A stretch of 64,000 nucleotides of DNA from Nitratireductor alexandrii. Lineage in GTDB: Bacteria > Pseudomonadota > Alphaproteobacteria > Rhizobiales > Rhizobiaceae. The position numbers and the translations under genes were made by a program. Numbering within the stretch: the first letter of the stretch is position 1; every line of letters starts with the position of its first letter. The notes under the pieces are model-generated. The model worked only from the letters and a program-made list of their open reading frames with translations. It had not been told where the DNA came from and made no database searches. Location of the stretch: NCBI RefSeq assembly GCF_004000215.1, contig NZ_RBVY01000010.1, forward strand, positions 38,804-102,803, given 5' to 3'. This document shows positions 8,825 through 18,235 of this stretch, piece after piece.

Positions 8825-10666
8825 TCAGCCTTCCATGGCCTCGAGCTCGTCGATCAGCCCTTCGATCACCGACAGGCCCTTGTCCCAGAAGGCCGGGTCG
8901 GCCGCGTCGAGCCCGAAAGGGGCGAGCAGTTCGGAATGATGCTTGGTGCCGCCGGCCTTCAGCATGTCGAAATATTTCTCCTGAAAGCCGCTTTCGGCGT
9001 TCTGGTAGACGGCGAACAGCGAGTTCACCAGACAGTCGCCGAAGGCGTAGGCGTAGACGTAGAACGGCGCATGGATGAAATGCGGGATATAGCTCCAGAA
9101 CACCTCGTAGCCCTCGCGCAGCCGGATCGCGGGACCGAGGCTTTCGCGCTGCACCTCGAGCCAGAACTCGCCGAGCCGGTCCGAGGTTAGCTCGCCCTTG
9201 CGGCGTTCGGCATGGACCCTGCGCTCGAAGGCATAGAAGGCGATCTGGCGCACGACCGTGTTGATCATGTCCTCGACCTTCTGGGCGAGCATGGCCTTGC
9301 GTTCGCGCCGGTCGGTGGTCTTGTCCAGCAGCGAGCGGAACGTGAGCATCTCGCCGAACACCGACGCCGTCTCGGCGAGCGTCAGCGGGGTCGAAGCCAT
9401 CAGCGCGCCCTGCCGGCCGGCCAGGACCTGGTGGACGCCGTGCCCGAGTTCGTGGGCGAGCGTCATGACGTCGCGCGGCTTGCCCATATAGTTCAAAAGC
9501 ACGTAGGGATGAACGGAGGGAACGGTCGGATGCGCGAAGGCGCCCGGCGCCTTGCCCGGGCGTACCGGCGCGTCGATCCAGCGTTTGTCGAAGAACCGGG
9601 CGGCGATATCGGCCATTTCCGGCGCGAAACCGCGATAGGCCGAAAGCACGGTGTCCTTCGCCTCATCCCAGCCGATCACGGCCTGCGGCGCTTCGGGCAG
9701 GGGCGCGTTGCGGTCCCAGTGGTTGAGCGCGTCCACGCCCAGCCAGCGCGCCTTGAGCGTGTAATAGCGGTGCGACAATCGCGGATAGGCGGCCTCGACC
9801 GCGGCCGCGAGTGCGTCCACCACCTCGCGTTCGACGCGATTGGCCAGGTGGCGCGAATCGGCGATGTCCTCAAAACCGCGCCAGCGGTCGGAAATCTCCT
9901 TGTCCTTGGCCAGCGTGTTGGTGATCAGCGTGAAGACCCGCAGATTGGCCTGAAACGTCTTGGCCAGCGCATCGGCGGCGGCCTTGCGCTTGGCCCCGTC
10001 GGGATCCTGCAGCAGGTTCAGCGTCGGCTCGAGCGGCAGTTCTTCGCCCTCGACCGTAAACCGCAGCGCGGTCATGGTCTCGTCGAACAGCCGGTTCCAG
10101 GCGCCGCGTCCGGTGACCGATTTTTCGTGGAAAAGCTGCTCGATCCGGTCTTCGAGCTGAAAGGGCTTGTCCTTTCTCAGGTCGACGATCCAGGGCCGGT
10201 AATGCCCGAAGGCGGGCGCGGCATCGAGCGCGGCGTTGATGGCGTCCTCGTCGATCGTGTTGAGCTCGAGCGGAAAGAACAGCAGATGGGCGCTGGCGTC
10301 GGTCATGCGCTCCTGGATGTCGCCGTAAAGCTTGGCCCGTTTCGGATCGCTGGTGTCGCCGGCATAGATCAGGCTGGCGTAGGAGACGATGCGCCCGATC
10401 AGCTCCTCGAGCGCCTCGTAGGCTTCCATCGCCGCGCCCAGCCGCGATTCCTGCTTCTTGTCGGCCTCGGCGGCGAGCTTGCCGCGCCAGTCGGCCTCGA
10501 AAGCCTGCGCGTCGGCCTTGGCGCGTTCGAGATCGTGCGCCAGTTCCTTGGAGTCCATCGCCGGGTAGAGGTCGGCGAGGTTCCATTCGGGCAGGTCGCC
10601 CAGTCGCGTCGTGGCCTCGGGTCGCGCGGAGGTCGCGGTGGTCTGCGTCGCGGTCGGAGCGCTCAT
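8825..10666 (-). CDS. pepF: Oligoendopeptidase F (M3 family)
   Basis: Cytoplasmic zinc metallopeptidase that cleaves short peptides. The zinc motif HELGH lies near residue 400, followed by the downstream glutamate region (TPLTLAETASVFGE) that supplies the third ligand. 613 residues with the N-terminal M3 helical domain (about 120-330), matching the PepF/M3 family length. No signal peptide. First gene of a two-gene unit with the DUF3445 gene. Specific role is unknown; M3B peptidases usually recycle peptides. Confidence 0.92.
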   Translation of the reverse strand: MSAPTATQTTATSARPEATTRLGDLPEWNLADLYPAMDSKELAHDLERAKADAQAFEADWRGKLAAEADKKQESRLGAAMEAYEALEELIGRIVSYASLIYAGDTSDPKRAKLYGDIQERMTDASAHLLFFPLELNTIDEDAINAALDAAPAFGHYRPWIVDLRKDKPFQLEDRIEQLFHEKSVTGRGAWNRLFDETMTALRFTVEGEELPLEPTLNLLQDPDGAKRKAAADALAKTFQANLRVFTLITNTLAKDKEISDRWRGFEDIADSRHLANRVEREVVDALAAAVEAAYPRLSHRYYTLKARWLGVDALNHWDRNAPLPEAPQAVIGWDEAKDTVLSAYRGFAPEMADIAARFFDKRWIDAPVRPGKAPGAFAHPTVPSVHPYVLLNYMGKPRDVMTLAHELGHGVHQVLAGRQGALMASTPLTLAETASVFGEMLTFRSLLDKTTDRRERKAMLAQKVEDMINTVVRQIAFYAFERRVHAERRKGELTSDRLGEFWLEVQRESLGPAIRLREGYEVFWSYIPHFIHAPFYVYAYAFGDCLVNSLFAVYQNAESGFQEKYFDMLKAGGTKHHSELLAPFGLDAADPAFWDKGLSVIEGLIDELEAMEG

Positions 10667-10794
10667 GCCTTGATCCTTACGGGCTGGTTCGGCGTCTGCG
10701 GTCGGGGAAAGGATTTGTTCACCGGCTTTGTTGAGCCCCTATTTAGATGGGTGTGCCAGTATGATCCAGTGACCAATTTCCAGCGAGGACGGCT

Positions 10795-12324
10795 TTGTCC
10801 AGCGCCACCATGACAGACACCATCCTGATCGTCGATGACGATCCCGTGCAAAGGCGGCTTCTGGAAGCCGCGGTGAGCCGAGCCGGCCACGCCTGCGTCA
10901 CTGTCGACGGCGGCAAGGCGGCGATGGCGCACCTGACCGGACCCAAGGGGCAGGGAACCGGAGGGGTCATCCTCGACCTGGCCATGCCCGACATGGACGG
11001 GCTCGCCGTGCTTGCGGCCATGCGGGCGGTCGGCATCGATCTGCCGGTGATCGTCCAGACCGCCCAGGCCGGCATCGAGACGGTGGTCTCGGCGATGCGT
11101 GCCGGCGCGTTCGACTTCGTCGTCAAGCCGGTGTCGCCGGACCGGCTTCGCGTCGCGATCGCCAACGCGCTCAAGGTCAAGGCGCTGGGGGGGAACGAGC
11201 GCGTCTCGCGGCCGGCCCATATCGAGACGCTGGCGATCAAGGATCTCGTCACCCGCAGCCCGTCGATGGACCGGGTCGTGCGGCTGGCGGAAAAGGCGGC
11301 CGCCTCCAGCATCCCGATCCTGATCGAAGGCGAGTCGGGCGTCGGCAAAGAGGTGATCGCGCGCGCGATCCGTGGCGCCAGTCCGCGCCGTTCGAAACCC
11401 TTCGTGACGGTGAATTGCGGCGCGATCCCCGAAAATCTGGTCGAAAGCATCCTGTTCGGTCATGAGAAGGGCTCCTTCACCGGTGCCCAGGACAAACATG
11501 CCGGCAAGTTCGTCGAGGCCAGCGGCGGCACGCTGTTTCTCGACGAGATCGGCGACCTGCCGCTCGACGTCCAGGTCAAGTTGCTGCGCGCGGTCCAGGA
11601 AGGCGAAGTCGACCCGGTCGGTGGGCGGGCGGCGGTCAAGGTCGATATCCGCCTGATCTCGGCCACCCATCGCGATCTGCTGCAGCGCGTCAAGGACGGT
11701 TTCTTTCGCGAGGATCTCTTCTATCGGCTCAACGTCTTCCCGATCTACGTGCCGCCGCTGCGCGACCGGCGCGAGGATCTGGACGATCTGGTGAGCCTGT
11801 TCATCAACCGTTTCAGCGGCGCGGAGACCGGTGGCCGCGTCACTGGCATCTCGGGCGAGGCGATGGCGGTTCTGAAAGCCTATGACTGGCCCGGAAATAT
11901 CCGCCAGCTCGAAAACGCGATCTTTCGCGCGGTGGTGCTGAGCGAAGGGGCAACGCTGACCTCGGAGGAATTTCCGCAGATCCGCGCGCAGGTCGGCACG
12001 ATCGATCCGGTCGAGGAACGCGGGCTCTATCTGGAAAGCCCGCCCAGCCTGGAGGTCGATCCGGCGCGCGCCGACCTGGTGATCGGGATCGACGCCAAAG
12101 ACCGGGCGGGAGCCGGCACGCTCGCGCTTTTCGACGAGCGCGGCAATGTGCGCTCGCTCGCCGTGATCGAGCGCGAGGCGATCGCGTTTGCCATCGAGCA
12201 TTATTCCGGACAGATGAGCGAGGTCGCCAGACGGCTGGGGATCGGGCGGTCGACACTCTATCGCAAGCTCAAGGAATATGGCATCGATCCCGACGCAGGA
12301 CGCGGCGAACATGCGGCCGGTTGA
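10795..12324 (+). CDS. NtrC-type sigma-54-dependent response regulator
   Basis: Activator that drives RNA polymerase with sigma-54. Domains: receiver (about 8-125, phospho-acceptor Asp61 in DLAMPDMDG), AAA+ ATPase (about 155-390; Walker A GESGVGKE at 179-186, sigma-54 contact loop GSFTGA at 226-231, Walker B GGTLFLDEIGD), and a C-terminal Fis-type helix-turn-helix (about 460-500). The loop has Ser where the canonical GAFTGA has Ala. The start appears to be TTG at 10795, with GAGGA 5 nt upstream; the ATG at 10810 lacks a well-placed site. No histidine kinase is adjacent. Target genes unknown. Confidence 0.92.
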   Translation: MSSATMTDTILIVDDDPVQRRLLEAAVSRAGHACVTVDGGKAAMAHLTGPKGQGTGGVILDLAMPDMDGLAVLAAMRAVGIDLPVIVQTAQAGIETVVSAMRAGAFDFVVKPVSPDRLRVAIANALKVKALGGNERVSRPAHIETLAIKDLVTRSPSMDRVVRLAEKAAASSIPILIEGESGVGKEVIARAIRGASPRRSKPFVTVNCGAIPENLVESILFGHEKGSFTGAQDKHAGKFVEASGGTLFLDEIGDLPLDVQVKLLRAVQEGEVDPVGGRAAVKVDIRLISATHRDLLQRVKDGFFREDLFYRLNVFPIYVPPLRDRREDLDDLVSLFINRFSGAETGGRVTGISGEAMAVLKAYDWPGNIRQLENAIFRAVVLSEGATLTSEEFPQIRAQVGTIDPVEERGLYLESPPSLEVDPARADLVIGIDAKDRAGAGTLALFDERGNVRSLAVIEREAIAFAIEHYSGQMSEVARRLGIGRSTLYRKLKEYGIDPDAGRGEHAAG

Positions 12325-12363
12325 GGCCGCCCGATCGGCAAGGCGCGATAAATCTTTGGTTTA

Positions 12364-12381
12364 CCTTGACCTCGGTCAAGG
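12364..12381. promoter_or_regulatory. Perfect 18-bp palindrome upstream of the DUF882 gene
   Basis: CCTTGACC-tc-GGTCAAGG, an uninterrupted two-fold symmetric element 40 bp after the response-regulator stop and 93 bp before the DUF882 start. The 2-nt spacer is too short for an RNA hairpin loop, so a dimeric repressor or activator site is more likely. The binding protein is unknown. Confidence 0.4.
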
Positions 12382-12473
12382 GGGCTTTGCCGGATTTCTG
12401 CCATCGTCTCACCGCATTTGATCTTCAATAAGCGTCGATTAACCATTAGGGATGATAGTGCGGACGCACCGGA

Positions 12474-14360
12474 ATGCGTCTGTCGGTCTTCCGGGGACAC
12501 TTCAAAGCCACAAGGCCTCTTGATTTGAACGACCAGACTTCTTCCATCGGCGGATGGCGAACGAGCGCGCTTTTCCGTCCCGTCCACATGGCGGTTTTGC
12601 TGCTGGCGGCATGCGTCATGCTGACGACGGCCGAGGCGCGCGCGGAAACGCGCACGTTGAAGCTCTATTTCATCCATACCAAGGAACGCGCCGAGATCAC
12701 CTATAAGCGCAATGGGCGCTACCTGTCCTCGGGGCTGAACAAGATCAACCGCTTCCTGCGCGACTGGCGGCGCAACGAGCCGACGAAGATGGATCCCCGC
12801 CTGCTCGACATCGTCTGGGAAGCCTACCAGAAGGTCGGTGGGCGCGACTATATCCACGTCGTGTCGGGCTATCGTTCACCGTCCACCAACTCCATGCTGC
12901 GCAAGCGCGGCCGCGGCGTCGCCAAGAAAAGCCAGCATATGCTCGGCAAGGCGCTGGATTTCTATATTCCCGGCGTGCCGCTGAAAAAGCTGCGCAATGC
13001 CGGCTTGCATACGGGCGGCGGCGGGGTCGGCTATTATCCGCGCTCCGGGTCTCCGTTCGTCCATTTCGACACCGGCAGCGTCCGGCACTGGCCGCGCATG
13101 AGCCGGCGCGAACTGGCGTCCGTGTTCCCCAACGGCAAGACCCTGCACGTGCCGACCGACGGCAAGCCGCTGCCCGGATACAATCAGGCGCTCGCCGCCT
13201 ACAAGTCGCGCAAGAGCGGCGGCGGCACCGTTCAGGTCGCACGCAGCGATGACAGGGATACGGGGTCCGCGACCAAGTCTTCCGGCGGCGGCCTTCTGGC
13301 CAATCTGTTCGGTGGCGGGGCCGACGAGGAAGAAGACAACAACGCGATCTCGCAGGAGCCGATGCGGCGCGGACAGACCGTCCCCAGGGCGGCGCCCAAG
13401 CCCAGGCCCGCGGGCGAACTGCCGGGCGTCGCGGTGGCTTCCGCGCCGGCGCCGAAGGCCGAGGAACCGCCCCGGGTCGACACGCCTGAGACGATCCTGG
13501 CCGCCTTGCCCGAGCGCAGCGTGCCGCTGCCGGCTTTCGCGCCCAGGCCGAAGGCGGATGTTGGAACAGGGCTCGCGCTCGCGGCCGAAGACAGCGCCAA
13601 CGAAACCGAAACGGGCCAGGAGACCGTGCTCGCCTACGGCGTGCCGCTGCCGGCGACCCGACCGGGCGCCCGCGAGGCGATCGCGCTTGCCGCGGCCGGA
13701 AACGAGCCGGCCGGCGCCGCGGACGCAGCCGCCGAAATCCGCAAATCGGCGATCGCCGGCATTATCGAAAAGTCGCGCCGTCTGGTGGCCGACGACGAAA
13801 GGAGGGATGCCGAACAGCGCGAGATCGTGCTGGCCGCCTTCGCTCCGGTTCCCGAATTCCGGCCCGGCGACGGCCCGGTCAAGGAAATCGTCGCCGCCCT
13901 GCCGCGCCCGCGCCCGAACGACCGGCTGCGCGAGGAAATCACCGGCGCCACCGGCACCGCCCCGACGAAGGGCGGACGGCTCGCCGCGCCGAAGGACACG
14001 CAGCGCGCCCTGCTTCTGGCCAGCACCGGCTATCGCGACGCCGAGGCGGTGATCGACACGCGGGTGAAGACCACCGACAAGGGCGCCAAGCCCGGCCCCT
14101 CGGACGCCAAGGGCGACCGCCGGTCGGTGACGTTGCCGGTCGAGGAGATCAAGGCGCGCTGGGCGCTGGAGACCGCCGGTCGGGCGACGCGTTCGATCGC
14201 CAGCGCCAAGACGCCGTCATTGGCGCACAACGCGATCCGCATCGCGCCGACGCAGGTCTACACGGGCGGTTTCGAAACCGCGCCGGCTGAACCCGATCCG
14301 GCACGGTTCTCCGGCAATGCGGTGACCTTCCTGTCGGTGGCGCGCTTCGAAAGCGAGTAG
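12474..14360 (+). CDS. DUF882 (M15A/YcbK-like) cell-wall protein with long low-complexity tail
   Basis: Predicted exported peptidoglycan-modifying protein. Residues about 60-220 form a DUF882/peptidase M15A-like domain; the zinc-site pattern is visible as SQHMLGKALDF (His and Asp) and FVHFD (His). A hydrophobic stretch (about 38-56, ending AEARA) is a signal peptide or anchor. If an internal ATG at 12588 were used, the protein would begin directly with that signal, but no ribosome site is seen there. Residues 230-628 are Pro/Ala/Arg-rich and probably disordered. Lies just downstream of the sigma-54 activator in the same direction. The N-terminal start is uncertain. Confidence 0.8.
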   Translation: MRLSVFRGHFKATRPLDLNDQTSSIGGWRTSALFRPVHMAVLLLAACVMLTTAEARAETRTLKLYFIHTKERAEITYKRNGRYLSSGLNKINRFLRDWRRNEPTKMDPRLLDIVWEAYQKVGGRDYIHVVSGYRSPSTNSMLRKRGRGVAKKSQHMLGKALDFYIPGVPLKKLRNAGLHTGGGGVGYYPRSGSPFVHFDTGSVRHWPRMSRRELASVFPNGKTLHVPTDGKPLPGYNQALAAYKSRKSGGGTVQVARSDDRDTGSATKSSGGGLLANLFGGGADEEEDNNAISQEPMRRGQTVPRAAPKPRPAGELPGVAVASAPAPKAEEPPRVDTPETILAALPERSVPLPAFAPRPKADVGTGLALAAEDSANETETGQETVLAYGVPLPATRPGAREAIALAAAGNEPAGAADAAAEIRKSAIAGIIEKSRRLVADDERRDAEQREIVLAAFAPVPEFRPGDGPVKEIVAALPRPRPNDRLREEITGATGTAPTKGGRLAAPKDTQRALLLASTGYRDAEAVIDTRVKTTDKGAKPGPSDAKGDRRSVTLPVEEIKARWALETAGRATRSIASAKTPSLAHNAIRIAPTQVYTGGFETAPAEPDPARFSGNAVTFLSVARFESE

Positions 14361-14561
14361 CGCGCCGCCGGCGCACATGCGATCCGCCGCCTTGGCCGGG
14401 GCGTCTTTGCCCGAACTCGTTCGACTGTCGGCATGTCCTGTTCCGGCAGGGCGCACGCCCTCCAGGCTGCGAAAGACCGGAGGGTCAAACGCTTCCTGCG
14501 AAAGATGACGGCGCCAGACGGCAACGCGTGCGCCCCGCTGCGCCTTGCCGATCCGGTTTTC

Positions 14562-15203
14562 TCAGACTTTTGACAGCGCGGCCGCATCGCGCGCCAACGC
14601 CTCGATCCCGTCCCAGTCTCCCGCTTGCAGGAGCGTATCGGGCACGATCCACGAGCCCCCCACGCAGATCACGTTCGGCAAGGACAAATAGGCCGGCGCG
14701 TTGGCGGGCGTCACGCCGCCTGTCGGGCAAAAGCGGGTGCCGGCGAGCGGCGCCGACAGGGCTTTGAGAAAGGCGGTGCCACCCGATTGCTCGGCGGGAA
14801 AGAATTTTAGGATCGAATAGCCTTCCTCGGCCGCGGCCATGATCTCGCTCGGCGTCGTTGCGCCCGGCAAGAGCGGCACGTCGGTGGAGCGTGCGGCATC
14901 GAGCAGTTCCTGGGTCGTGCCGGGACTGACGATGAAACGGGCGCCGGCGCGCACGGCCTGGTCGAACTGGCGCGCGTTGAGGATCGTGCCGGCGCCGACC
15001 ACCGCCTCGGGCACCTCGGCGGCGGCGATGCGGATCGCGTCGATCGCCTCGCGGGTGCGCAAGGTGATCTCGATCGCCGGCAGGCCGCCCTTGGCCAGGG
15101 CTCGCGCCAGCGGCGCGGCGTCGGCGGCGCGGTCGATCTTCAGGACGGGGATCACCGGCTGACCGGCGAGGATGGGCAGGAGCTTGTCGGTTTTTTGGGG
15201 CAT
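14562..15203 (-). CDS. eda: 2-dehydro-3-deoxy-phosphogluconate aldolase (KDPG aldolase)
   Basis: Class I aldolase of the Entner-Doudoroff pathway, splitting KDPG into pyruvate and glyceraldehyde 3-phosphate; many members also cleave 4-hydroxy-2-oxoglutarate. 213 residues, the normal length. The Schiff-base lysine is Lys133 in LKFFPAE, and the general base Glu45 lies in EITLRT. The FCPTGGV phosphate-binding loop is intact. No zwf, pgl or edd is adjacent, so it is a stand-alone gene, convergent with the DUF882 gene. Confidence 0.93.
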   Translation of the reverse strand: MPQKTDKLLPILAGQPVIPVLKIDRAADAAPLARALAKGGLPAIEITLRTREAIDAIRIAAAEVPEAVVGAGTILNARQFDQAVRAGARFIVSPGTTQELLDAARSTDVPLLPGATTPSEIMAAAEEGYSILKFFPAEQSGGTAFLKALSAPLAGTRFCPTGGVTPANAPAYLSLPNVICVGGSWIVPDTLLQAGDWDGIEALARDAAALSKV

Positions 15204-15287
15204 GGTCGCGGCGGCGCCTTTCGTGAACCGTTCTGGAGGCGGGTATAGCCGATCGTCCCTGTAATCAGAAGCCGCGCGTGCCCGAAA

Positions 15288-16196
15288 TCACCAGTGCGAC
15301 AGCGCGCGCCGCAGGGCCGCGAGCAGCCGCTGCCAGATCAGACTTTTGTTCGCCTCCTGCCCATCGTCGGCGAGGGCCCGCCATGTCTTCGGCCCGGCGA
15401 TGCCGTCGGCCCGCAGGCCGTTGCGGCGCTGGAAGGCGCGCAGCGCCCGCTCGGTCGCCGGCCCGAATACGCCGTCCTGGTCGACGGCGTGACCCGCAGC
15501 CGTCAGGCGTGCCTGCAGGCTGCGCACGCGCGCGCCGGTCGCGCCGCGGGTGACCGGCACCGTGGCGGCACCGGCGTCGATAGCGGAAGCCGGCGCTGCC
15601 GCGGCGGTGCCCACCGCTTCGTATCTGGCGACGGCGCGGGCGATCTTCCGGTCATAGCCATATTTGCGATAGCCGGGGCCGTTGTAACCCTTGGCGAAGG
15701 CGGCCCAGTCGCGGCGTCTGAGCGCGGCTGTCAGGCCGGCCTTGTCGATGTAGCGCAGCATGATCGCGATCTGGCCTTCGACGCCGGAGCGGGCCTCGTC
15801 GACCATTGACTCCACGCTTGCGTAACCGAGCCAGGCCCAGTGTGCGCCCATGACTTGGCCGATGCCCCAGGAGACAGATTCCAGCGCTGCCTTGCGGTCG
15901 ATGGCGCAGGCCCGTTCCAGCAGCGCCCAGCGGGCGGCCTGGGTGCGTGGATTGGCGACGCTGCCGGGCTCGGGCGAGGCCAGGCCCGCGGCGCGGGCCC
16001 GGGCGCGTTGCGCACCCCTCAGGCGACGGTCGAAATAATGGCCCTCGAAGCGGATCACCGGCTCGCGCCGACCGGCGACGGTCGCGAAGGGTTTGCCGGC
16101 GCTTTCGACATCGGCGACAGCGAGCAAGGTCGCCGGCGCGAGGGCGTGACGCGCCGCCGCGGCGGTGATCGACTGGATGATTTCCTTGCTGAACAT
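15288..16196 (-). CDS. Endolysin-like N-acetylmuramidase (DUF3380) with peptidoglycan-binding domain
   Basis: A 302-residue cell-wall hydrolase. Residues about 10-185 match the DUF3380 N-acetylmuramidase domain, with a likely catalytic Glu31 in DVES, the conserved RFEGHYFDRRL and SWGIGQVMG segments, and a YNGPGY motif. Residues about 205-265 are a PG_binding_1 repeat (QARLTAAGH...DGVFGPATERALRAFQ). No signal peptide is visible, which is typical of phage endolysins released through a holin. No holin, spanin or phage structural gene is nearby. Start at 16196 has GGAGG 9 nt upstream. Probably a domesticated phage lysin; biological role unknown. Confidence 0.82.
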   Translation of the reverse strand: MFSKEIIQSITAAAARHALAPATLLAVADVESAGKPFATVAGRREPVIRFEGHYFDRRLRGAQRARARAAGLASPEPGSVANPRTQAARWALLERACAIDRKAALESVSWGIGQVMGAHWAWLGYASVESMVDEARSGVEGQIAIMLRYIDKAGLTAALRRRDWAAFAKGYNGPGYRKYGYDRKIARAVARYEAVGTAAAAPASAIDAGAATVPVTRGATGARVRSLQARLTAAGHAVDQDGVFGPATERALRAFQRRNGLRADGIAGPKTWRALADDGQEANKSLIWQRLLAALRRALSHW

Positions 16197-16373
16197 CTTC
16201 GGGGGCCTCCGCAACCAATGCGGACAATGATGCGGGCAGGGATGCAGAGGTGGATCGAAAGCCGGGCCGGTGCCAACGGCCCCAATGGTGTGCTTGTGTC
16301 GACGGGGCTGAAACGGCACGGCTTTTTCCCGCTGCTTGCGCTTTCGGCGCCAAGCGGATAGGCGACATCCATC

Positions 16374-17321
16374 ATGAATTCGCCCACGGTTCCGGACCCC
16401 GTCAAGATCGCTGCGCTCTACCGCTTTCGCCGCCTGGTGCGGCCCGAGGCGCTGCGCGCGCCATTGGCCGCCTTTTGTGCTCGCCACGGTATCAGGGGCA
16501 CGCTGATCGTGGCGCCGGAAGGCATTAACGGCACCGTCGCCGGCCCGGATGCCGGGGTCGACGCGCTGCTTGCCTATCTGGAACGTGACGCAGGGCTTGG
16601 CGATCTTGAGGTCAAGTTCAGCCGCGCCGGCAAAATGCCGTTCCTGCGGATGAAAGTCCGGCTGAAACGCGAGATCGTCACCATGGGTGTCGAGGCGGTC
16701 GATCCGGTGGAGGAAGCCGGAACCTATGTCGAGCCGGCGGAATGGAACCGGCTAATCGACGATCCCGATACGGTGGTGATCGACACCCGCAACGACTACG
16801 AGGTGTCGCTCGGTACTTTCGCGAATGCGCTCGATCCGGCAACCCGGCGCTTTCGCGACTTTCCGGCCTGGGCCGAGGCGCACCGCGACGCGTTTCGCGG
16901 CCGTAAGGTGGCGATATTCTGCACCGGCGGCATCCGCTGCGAAAAGGCGACCGCCTACATGAAATCGATCGGGATCGAGGAGGTCTTCCACCTCAAGGGC
17001 GGGATTCTGAAATATCTGGAAGAGATTCCGGCCGAGGCAAGTCGCTGGCGCGGTGAATGTTTCGTCTTCGACGAGCGTGTTTCGGTCGGACACGGGCTCG
17101 CACAAGGCGAAGCGTCACTGTGTCGGGCCTGCCGCCATCCGCTGAGCGGGCAGGACAGGGGCTCGCCGGGCTTCGTCGAGGGCGTCTCGTGTCCGCATTG
17201 CGCCGACAAGCGTTCGGCCGCCGATCGGGCCCGTTATGCCGAGCGTCAACGCCAGGTCGAACTCGCCGATAGTCGCGGCTTCGGACCTCATCTCGGGCAA
17301 CGGGAAAATGGGAACGCCTGA
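16374..17321 (+). CDS. trhO: tRNA uridine(34) hydroxylase, rhodanese-type
   Basis: Oxygen-dependent hydroxylation of uridine at tRNA position 34, the first step to 5-methoxy/oxyacetyl-uridine-type modification (known for the UPF0176/YceA family). 315 residues: N-terminal ferredoxin-like domain (about 10-100), rhodanese domain (about 120-220) with active Cys183 in FCTGGIRCEKATAYM, and a C-terminal Cys-rich segment (CRACRHP...CPHC) that probably binds zinc. Start follows the normal family length. Divergent from the muramidase gene. Confidence 0.92.
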   Translation: MNSPTVPDPVKIAALYRFRRLVRPEALRAPLAAFCARHGIRGTLIVAPEGINGTVAGPDAGVDALLAYLERDAGLGDLEVKFSRAGKMPFLRMKVRLKREIVTMGVEAVDPVEEAGTYVEPAEWNRLIDDPDTVVIDTRNDYEVSLGTFANALDPATRRFRDFPAWAEAHRDAFRGRKVAIFCTGGIRCEKATAYMKSIGIEEVFHLKGGILKYLEEIPAEASRWRGECFVFDERVSVGHGLAQGEASLCRACRHPLSGQDRGSPGFVEGVSCPHCADKRSAADRARYAERQRQVELADSRGFGPHLGQRENGNA

Positions 17322-17401
17322 TCCTTTCGCCGCACATCATTGCAATGTCGTGGCCGCACGCCTAGCTAGAGGCTGCCCGAACGCCCAATCGCGGAGGTTT
17401 T

Positions 17402-18157
17402 ATGTTCGATCCCAAGAAGCTGCTCGATGATCTGCTCGGCTCGAAAGTTCCGGGCACGGACTCAACGCTCCGCGACAAGGCGGGTCAGGCGACGCAATTG
17501 GCCAAGGACAACCCGCTGGCAACCGGCGCGCTGGTCGCCGTACTGCTGGGCACCGGCACCGGACGAGCGGTCACCGGCACGGCGCTGAAGGTCGGCGGCC
17601 TCGCCGCCGTTGCCGGTCTCGCCTACAAGGCCTATCAGAACTATCGCGCCGGCGACGCGCCGGGTTCCGACCCGGCCGCGGTCGAACCCGAGCTTCTGGC
17701 ACCCCCGTCCGACAGCGAGTTCCGACCGGAAACCGCCCCGCAGGGCGAAACCGAGTTCGCGCTCACCCTGGCGCGCGCGATGATCGCCGCCGCCCGCGCC
17801 GATGGCCATGTCGACGATGAGGAGCGCGGCAAGATCGCCGACCGGCTCAGACTGTCCGGCATCGGTGAGGAGGCGGAGGCGTTCCTGGTGTCGGAACTGA
17901 AAAAGCCGGTCGACCTCGACGCGCTGGTTGTGGAGGCCCGTACCGAGGCACAGCGCGTGGAACTCTACACCGCCTCGCGGCTGGCGATCGAGCCGCAGAC
18001 CCGCGCCGAGCGCGGCTATCTCGACATGCTGGCCGGGCGCCTGAAACTGCCCGACGCGCTGATCGACCACATCGAGGCGACGGTCTCTTCGGCCAAGGAG
18101 CCGGCTCCTTCGCAGCCCGCACCGGGCGATGCGCCGTCCGGCAGGTCGCCCTGGTAG
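17402..18157 (+). CDS. DUF533/TerB-like tellurite resistance family protein
   Basis: A 251-residue protein with an N-terminal Gly/Ala-rich hydrophobic hairpin (about 40-75) and a C-terminal helical TerB-like domain (about 115-230; the acidic ARADGHVDDEERGKI segment resembles the metal-binding TerB helix pair). This layout is the DUF533 family, widespread in proteobacteria and of unknown function. Its ribosome site GGAGG is well placed. No other ter genes are nearby, so a real tellurite phenotype is not supported. Confidence 0.8.
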   Translation: MFDPKKLLDDLLGSKVPGTDSTLRDKAGQATQLAKDNPLATGALVAVLLGTGTGRAVTGTALKVGGLAAVAGLAYKAYQNYRAGDAPGSDPAAVEPELLAPPSDSEFRPETAPQGETEFALTLARAMIAAARADGHVDDEERGKIADRLRLSGIGEEAEAFLVSELKKPVDLDALVVEARTEAQRVELYTASRLAIEPQTRAERGYLDMLAGRLKLPDALIDHIEATVSSAKEPAPSQPAPGDAPSGRSPW

Positions 18158-18235
18158 GTCCGCCCCGGTAGGTTCGCCCGCGCCGGCTTTTTCGCCGTGC
18201 GGAGCTTGATGATGGCGTCGCGCGGCGGATGCCCG

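Noticed and set aside
15288..16196. Prophage remnant around the endolysin-like gene
   Set aside because: Flanking genes (eda, trhO) are housekeeping and no attachment-site repeats, integrase or structural genes are visible.
17402..18157. Tellurite resistance role for the TerB-like gene
   Set aside because: No other ter genes are nearby and the DUF533 branch has no shown tellurite function.
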